9,799 nt of DNA from Lysobacterales bacterium (lineage in GTDB: Bacteria > Pseudomonadota > Gammaproteobacteria > Xanthomonadales > SZUA-36). A model generated the notes under the pieces. That model made no database searches. It was given only the letters and a program-made list of their open reading frames with translations, and was not told the origin of the DNA. Position 1 is the stretch's first letter, and each line of letters begins with the position of its first letter. The translations under genes and the position numbers were made by a program. Below are positions 6,569 through 9,799 of this stretch, piece by piece. The stretch is from contig JAKITM010000086.1 of assembly GCA_021648045.1 (NCBI GenBank), positions 1 through 9,799 of the forward strand, written 5' to 3'.

Positions 6569-7756
6569 ATGAATAGTGTGACTAAGAACCGGACATTATC
6601 TTCACTGGCGCGACTGATTACACAGAATCAGGCGCAGATACTTGCTGCCAACCAGAGAGACTTGGCAGGCTGTGCAGCTATGGATCCGTCCTTATCTGAC
6701 CGTCTGAAGGTAGATTCAGCTAAGATTGATGCGATGGTTGCCGCGGTGGAGACGGTCACTCTTCTAGAAGACCCTCAAGGTCGAGTGTTGTACCAGCATC
6801 AGCGCGAAGACGGGTTGTTGATCGAGAACCGCAGCGTACCTTTCGGCAAAATTCTAATTATTTATGAATCGCGGCCCGATGTAACCATTGAGGCGGCGGT
6901 GACTGCATTTAAAGCTGGTAATCAAATTTTGCTCAAGGGTGGGAAAGAGTCATTACAGACTAACTTAGTGCTGGTTGGGCTTTGGCATCAGGCGCTGGCT
7001 GAAAATGGTATAGATACAAGCTTCGTACAGTACCTGCAGATGAATCGAAGCCAAACTCAGGCGCTTATTCGTGACAACACCCATAATATCGACTTGATCA
7101 TTCCCCGTGGCGGTGAAAAATTGATTGAATTTGTGCAAAAAAACACCTCAGTTCCCGCCCTGATTAGTGGTCGAGGAAATAACTTCCTCTATATTGACAA
7201 ACAATGTGGTTTTGCGATGGCCAGCCGAATTGCAGTAGACGGCAAACAACGCCTGAGTGTATGTAATGCGTTGGACAAAGTGTTGATGCATGACAAACTG
7301 CCGAATCTGTCGGAAAAACTGAGTGGGCTGGTACAGCAGTTCAACGATATGGGTCTGAGCGTCTTTGGGGATAAGGAAGTCTGTGCTCTTAGCCAGAATG
7401 TACTGGCAATGCCGAATGAAGACATGTGGTCTGAAGAGTTTCTCTCGGCAAAAATATTAATTGGTTTGGTTGCAGATAGCTCTCGGGCAATTAGCATGAT
7501 TAACCGCTACTCTGGCGGGCATTCAGCAGTGATTGTTACTGATAATCGGGCGCTGGCGCTGGATTTTCAACAGCAGGTGGATTGCGCCGCTGTTTATCAT
7601 AATGCTTCGAGTCGCTTTACTGACGGTGGTGAGTTTGGCCTGGGTGCTGAAATTGCCATATCAACCCAGAAACTGCATTTTCGTGGTCCGGTAGGGCTGG
7701 GCGAATTAGTGACCAATAAGTGGTTTATTGATGGGCAGGGGCAGATCCGTGAATGA
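6569..7756 (+). CDS. proA: Glutamate-5-semialdehyde dehydrogenase (gamma-glutamyl phosphate reductase)
   Basis: ProA reduces gamma-glutamyl phosphate with NADPH to glutamate 5-semialdehyde, the second step of proline synthesis; it is cytoplasmic. The ATG at 6569 gives 395 residues. An in-frame GTG at 6527 would add 14 residues unlike the family and lies in the presumed promoter. Family marks are ILIIYESRPDVTIEAA (95-110), LLKGGKES (121-128), IIPRGGEKLIEF (177-188), the catalytic Cys232 in SVCNALD, and FGLGAEIAISTQKLHFRGPVG (core GLGAEIAIST 357-366). E. coli ProA has GGIGVCHIYVD before the catalytic region; here it reads SGRGNNFLYID (200-210), a form I remember from Bacteroidetes ProA. The catalytic Cys is intact, so activity is expected. 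proB follows with an 8-base overlap. Confidence 0.95.
   Translation: MNSVTKNRTLSSLARLITQNQAQILAANQRDLAGCAAMDPSLSDRLKVDSAKIDAMVAAVETVTLLEDPQGRVLYQHQREDGLLIENRSVPFGKILIIYESRPDVTIEAAVTAFKAGNQILLKGGKESLQTNLVLVGLWHQALAENGIDTSFVQYLQMNRSQTQALIRDNTHNIDLIIPRGGEKLIEFVQKNTSVPALISGRGNNFLYIDKQCGFAMASRIAVDGKQRLSVCNALDKVLMHDKLPNLSEKLSGLVQQFNDMGLSVFGDKEVCALSQNVLAMPNEDMWSEEFLSAKILIGLVADSSRAISMINRYSGGHSAVIVTDNRALALDFQQQVDCAAVYHNASSRFTDGGEFGLGAEIAISTQKLHFRGPVGLGELVTNKWFIDGQGQIRE
7737..7741 (+). promoter_or_regulatory. Ribosome binding site fixing the proB GTG start
   Basis: AGGGG inside the end of proA lies 7 bases before GTG 7749. The alternative in-frame starts TTG 7728 and ATG 7731 have no comparable site and would add residues (MMGRGRS) not expected before the kinase fold. 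Confidence 0.6.
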
Positions 7757-8534
7757 TTTTCGAGAGCGCAAAGCGAAACAAAGATTAGTAATTAAGCTGG
7801 GTTCTTCCACCTTAACTGCGGGTACAGAGCGTATCTCCCGGGGCAAGATAGAAGATATTTCCCGACAAATTGTTAGCCTGCAGGAGGATTACGAAATTAT
7901 TTTGGTGTCTTCCGGAGCGATAGCAGCTGCGCGGCATAATATTGCGGTTAATCATTGGCAAATGCTCGAATCCAAGCAGGCAATGGCAGCTATAGGGCAA
8001 CCCCTATTGCTGCATATTTATCAGGAAGTTTTCCGCGATTTTGATATCCGCAGTGCTCAGTGTTTACTGACCTACCGTGATTTTTCTAATCCAATTGCGG
8101 AAAAAAATACTCGTAATACCCTCAATGACCTGCTTGCACATGGTTATTTGCCGATTGTGAATGAAAATGACACTGTCGCGACTGAAGAGATTGAGTTTGG
8201 TGATAACGATAAGCTATCTGCCTATGTTGCCGACTTGTTACAAGCCGATATTCTAATGCTGGCGTCTGATATTGACGGTTTATTTACCGCTAATCCCCAC
8301 GAGAATTCAGATGCCGAGTTTATCAGTGAAGTCTCTGACCTTGTTGTTGCCCGGAAAATGATTGATGAGCGTGATTCTGATATTGGTACCGGTGGCATGA
8401 CCTCCAAACTACAGGCTGCAGAAATCTGCCAGCAAGCGGGTATCGAAATGTGGATTGTAAATGGTGGCCGGGCTAATTTTATTACAGATGCCATAAGTGG
8501 TGCGCGGCGTTGTACTAGGTTTAAGTTCTCCTAA
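7749..8534 (+). CDS. proB: Glutamate 5-kinase, short form without PUA domain
   Basis: ProB phosphorylates glutamate to gamma-glutamyl phosphate, the committed and normally proline-inhibited step of proline synthesis. With the GTG start it has 261 residues, all of it amino-acid-kinase domain: VIKLGSSTLT (14-23), VSSGAIAAA (53-61), AAIGQP (80-85), IVNENDTVA (136-144), FGDNDKLSA (150-158) and GTGGMTSKL (213-221). The E. coli type is about 367 residues because it carries a C-terminal PUA domain, which is absent here; the stop is followed directly by a hairpin, so this is not an obvious truncation. Segments such as RISRGKIEDI, SAQCLLTYRDF and GIEMWIVNG look like Bacteroidetes ProB as I remember it. 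The gene overlaps proA by 8 bases, order proA-proB. Confidence 0.95.
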   Translation: MNDFRERKAKQRLVIKLGSSTLTAGTERISRGKIEDISRQIVSLQEDYEIILVSSGAIAAARHNIAVNHWQMLESKQAMAAIGQPLLLHIYQEVFRDFDIRSAQCLLTYRDFSNPIAEKNTRNTLNDLLAHGYLPIVNENDTVATEEIEFGDNDKLSAYVADLLQADILMLASDIDGLFTANPHENSDAEFISEVSDLVVARKMIDERDSDIGTGGMTSKLQAAEICQQAGIEMWIVNGGRANFITDAISGARRCTRFKFS

Positions 8535-8540
8535 GAAAAA

Positions 8541-8562
8541 GGCCGTCACCAGAGTGACGGCC
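8541..8562 (-). terminator. Intrinsic terminator between convergent genes
   Basis: GGCCGTCAC (8541-8549) and GTGACGGCC (8554-8562) form a perfect 9-bp GC-rich stem with a 4-base loop. Read on the minus strand it is followed by TTTTTCTT, a good T-run, so it terminates the secreted-protein gene that ends at 8588. On the plus strand it lies 6 bases after the proB stop with a poor T-run (TGTACTT) but an A-run before it, so it may act in both directions. Confidence 0.85.
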
Positions 8563-8587
8563 TGTACTTAGCTATTTACTTAGGCCT

Positions 8588-9577
8588 TTACTCAGCAGCT
8601 TCCATCTCTACGACTTGGTACATATCCTTGCCGTTTTGTGAGAAGGGTTTGAAATAAGTGTAGTTGTATACTACATATTTCTCACCACCGATTTCTTCCT
8701 CTTCGCCGCCTTCTGGAATATTAGTTATAACTGCGCCATCTGGAGCGTCTACAACTCGGTATTTACCATTTTCCTTAACATAAAAGGCACCGCCGAAATA
8801 CATATAAGCTTTGCCATCCAAGGTGATATTTTCCACTCCTTCCGGCAGGCTGTTAACCACGATATTCGTTGGCGGATTTACCACTGTATAACCACCAGAG
8901 CTTTGGGTGTAGTAGACTCCGCTATCGTAGTAGTATGGCTGGTTGTTTACAGAAACTATTATCGCTGTGACGGCCATGGTTGCAACAAAGAAACCAAATG
9001 GATGCCAATATGAGCCATAGTGAAATGGTCTATAAGCATGGTGACGATAAGGGTAATAACCGCGGTGACCGTTGTAATAATGGTTTGAGTGCCTACTGTT
9101 CACCCTTACATTTTTGTTCACCCGAATATTTTTACTGTTATCTATATTTACATTAATATTTTTATTACCACCCTTCACATTAACCTTATTCCCAGCCTTA
9201 TTGCCAGAGTTCTTGATGGATTTATCACCACCCTTTGGTCTTAAGTTTTTGCTATCTACCCTACCGCCACCTTTAGCTCTTACTTGGTTACCAGAGTTTT
9301 TAGGGCGTGATTTTGCAGCACTAGAAGGTCGTTTTTGTGACGAATATGACGGGCGTTTTGTGGTTTTCGGTTTACCGTAGTTTTGTGATTTCGGGCGTGT
9401 CGAAGAGCGCCTGGAGCCACCATTTATTGAGCGATTGCTCGCGCCTCGGCTAAACTGGTTTCCACCCCCGGCTTTTTTCATCCCGCCGCCATGCTTCATC
9501 CGCTGTGCCTCTAAGTCACCAACCGATAAGAAGGACAGTAAAACAATTGAAAATACTATACAGCTAAATTTTTTCAT
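8588..9577 (-). CDS. Secreted basic low-complexity protein with DUF6515-like C-terminal half
   Basis: A 329-residue exported protein of unknown function. ATG 9577 is chosen because a signal peptide starts there (MKKFSCIVFSIVLLSFLS, cleavage near residue 24-25); a longer frame from 9646 would overlap the upstream gene and bury the signal. Layout: residues 26-162 are disordered, rich in Gly, Lys, Arg, Ser and Asn, with two loose copies of a KNSGN...KGG unit (about 93-121 and 122-150) and an alternating stretch INVNIDNSKNIRVNKNVRVN (about 141-160). Residues 163-193 are Tyr/His-rich. A hydrophobic segment lies at 194-210. Residues 219-324 hold two and a half repeats of about 42 residues with VYY/FYV, GYTVV/KYRVV, PP or AP, LPEG/IPEG and a Gly-Lys-Tyr turn. 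This second half resembles DUF6515 proteins from memory. It lies 13 bases after a DUF2092-like gene. Confidence 0.8.
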   Translation of the reverse strand: MKKFSCIVFSIVLLSFLSVGDLEAQRMKHGGGMKKAGGGNQFSRGASNRSINGGSRRSSTRPKSQNYGKPKTTKRPSYSSQKRPSSAAKSRPKNSGNQVRAKGGGRVDSKNLRPKGGDKSIKNSGNKAGNKVNVKGGNKNINVNIDNSKNIRVNKNVRVNSRHSNHYYNGHRGYYPYRHHAYRPFHYGSYWHPFGFFVATMAVTAIIVSVNNQPYYYDSGVYYTQSSGGYTVVNPPTNIVVNSLPEGVENITLDGKAYMYFGGAFYVKENGKYRVVDAPDGAVITNIPEGGEEEEIGGEKYVVYNYTYFKPFSQNGKDMYQVVEMEAAE

Positions 9578-9590
9578 AATGAGTTCATTC

Positions 9591-9799
9591 TTATTTAATA
9601 GTTTTAAGTTCGGTTTTTTCGGCGTTGCTCGGGGCATTAAACTCAAACAACATATCAGGCAAATCTGGGTTTACTCTAAAGTTTGAAAATACTGCCTGAT
9701 AATATTTATCTGGATTGCTTTTTGAGGCAAACAAAAACTTGAGCGGTAAATTAGTCGCCTTATCAATCCACACCTGTAGCGTTCTAGCGTCGTTACTGG
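9591..9799 (-). CDS. DUF2092-like (LolA-like) periplasmic protein, C-terminal part
   Basis: An open frame enters from the right window edge and ends at TAA 9591. About 69 C-terminal residues are visible, with no start in the window that need be used; the GTG at 9773 is internal. The sequence reads ARTLQVWIDKATNLPLKF, then YYQAVFSNFRVNPDLPD and MLFEFNAPSNAEKTEL. The pattern WIDKAT-LPLK, then F-NF-VNP-L-D--FEF-AP is the C-terminal end of DUF2092 proteins, which are predicted periplasmic with a LolA-like beta fold; the assignment is by recollection. It is followed after 13 bases by the secreted DUF6515-like gene on the same strand, so the two are probably co-transcribed and end at the 8541-8562 terminator. 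Confidence 0.65.
   Translation of the reverse strand, partial: SNDARTLQVWIDKATNLPLKFLFASKSNPDKYYQAVFSNFRVNPDLPDMLFEFNAPSNAEKTELKTIK

Noticed and set aside
9114..9380. Plus-strand 88-residue hydrophobic ORF opposite the low-complexity secreted protein.
   Set aside because: It is the mirror of Gly/Lys/Asn-rich codons on the minus strand; the minus frame has a signal peptide, a partner gene and a terminator.
9574..9588. Four-codon minus-strand minicistron (MNSL) just after the DUF2092-like stop, whose TGA overlaps the ATG of the next gene.
   Set aside because: A run this short arises easily by chance and no Shine-Dalgarno supports it; it may only help re-initiation.
1..9799. Mobile elements, CRISPR arrays, tRNA or rRNA genes.
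   Set aside because: No transposase, integrase, regular spacer-repeat pattern, or tRNA cloverleaf-like segment was seen on either strand.

Overview
The window looks like a piece of a gammaproteobacterial chromosome. It has moderate GC by eye, a Gram-negative envelope (complete Mla phospholipid transport set, lipoproteins with Lol-type sorting signals) and compact operons. I cannot name the genus. The proline genes on the plus strand resemble Bacteroidetes versions more than the usual proteobacterial ones, so a horizontal origin is possible.

Layout, left to right. Positions 1-469 (minus) hold the N-terminal part of an OppB-type peptide ABC permease that runs off the left edge. Positions 617-2425 (minus) hold its probable partner, a family 5 substrate-binding lipoprotein. 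A 147-base gap with a 7-bp-stem hairpin separates the two. Positions 2573-6305 (minus) carry six tightly packed genes, read as mlaF, mlaE, mlaD, mlaC, mlaB, mlaA. Positions 6306-6568 form a divergent, AT-rich control region with a candidate mla promoter, a weaker proA promoter candidate, a perfect 17-base palindrome and a repeated octamer. Positions 6569-8534 (plus) hold proA and proB, which overlap by 8 bases. Positions 8541-8562 are a 9-bp hairpin between convergent genes; it has a T-run on the minus strand. Positions 8588-9577 (minus) hold a secreted, basic, low-complexity protein with a DUF6515-like C-terminal half. Positions 9591-9799 (minus) hold the C-terminal end of a DUF2092-like (LolA-like) protein that runs off the right edge.

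How the genes work together. MlaA sits in the outer membrane, MlaC shuttles lipid through the periplasm, and MlaFEDB is the inner-membrane ABC complex. The whole pathway is therefore encoded in one transcription unit, whereas in E. coli mlaA is elsewhere. The lipoprotein signals agree with this: MlaA has Cys-Ala (outer membrane), while the peptide-binding lipoprotein has Cys-Asp (inner-membrane retention, next to its permease). ProB and ProA make glutamate 5-semialdehyde, the precursor of proline; no proC is seen here. The DUF2092/DUF6515-like pair is probably a two-gene envelope unit of unknown function.

Most of the window is recognisable. The points most worth a second look are the Bacteroidetes-like proA-proB pair with a PUA-less ProB, the DUF2092/DUF6515 pair with its disordered basic region, and the architecture of the divergent control region.
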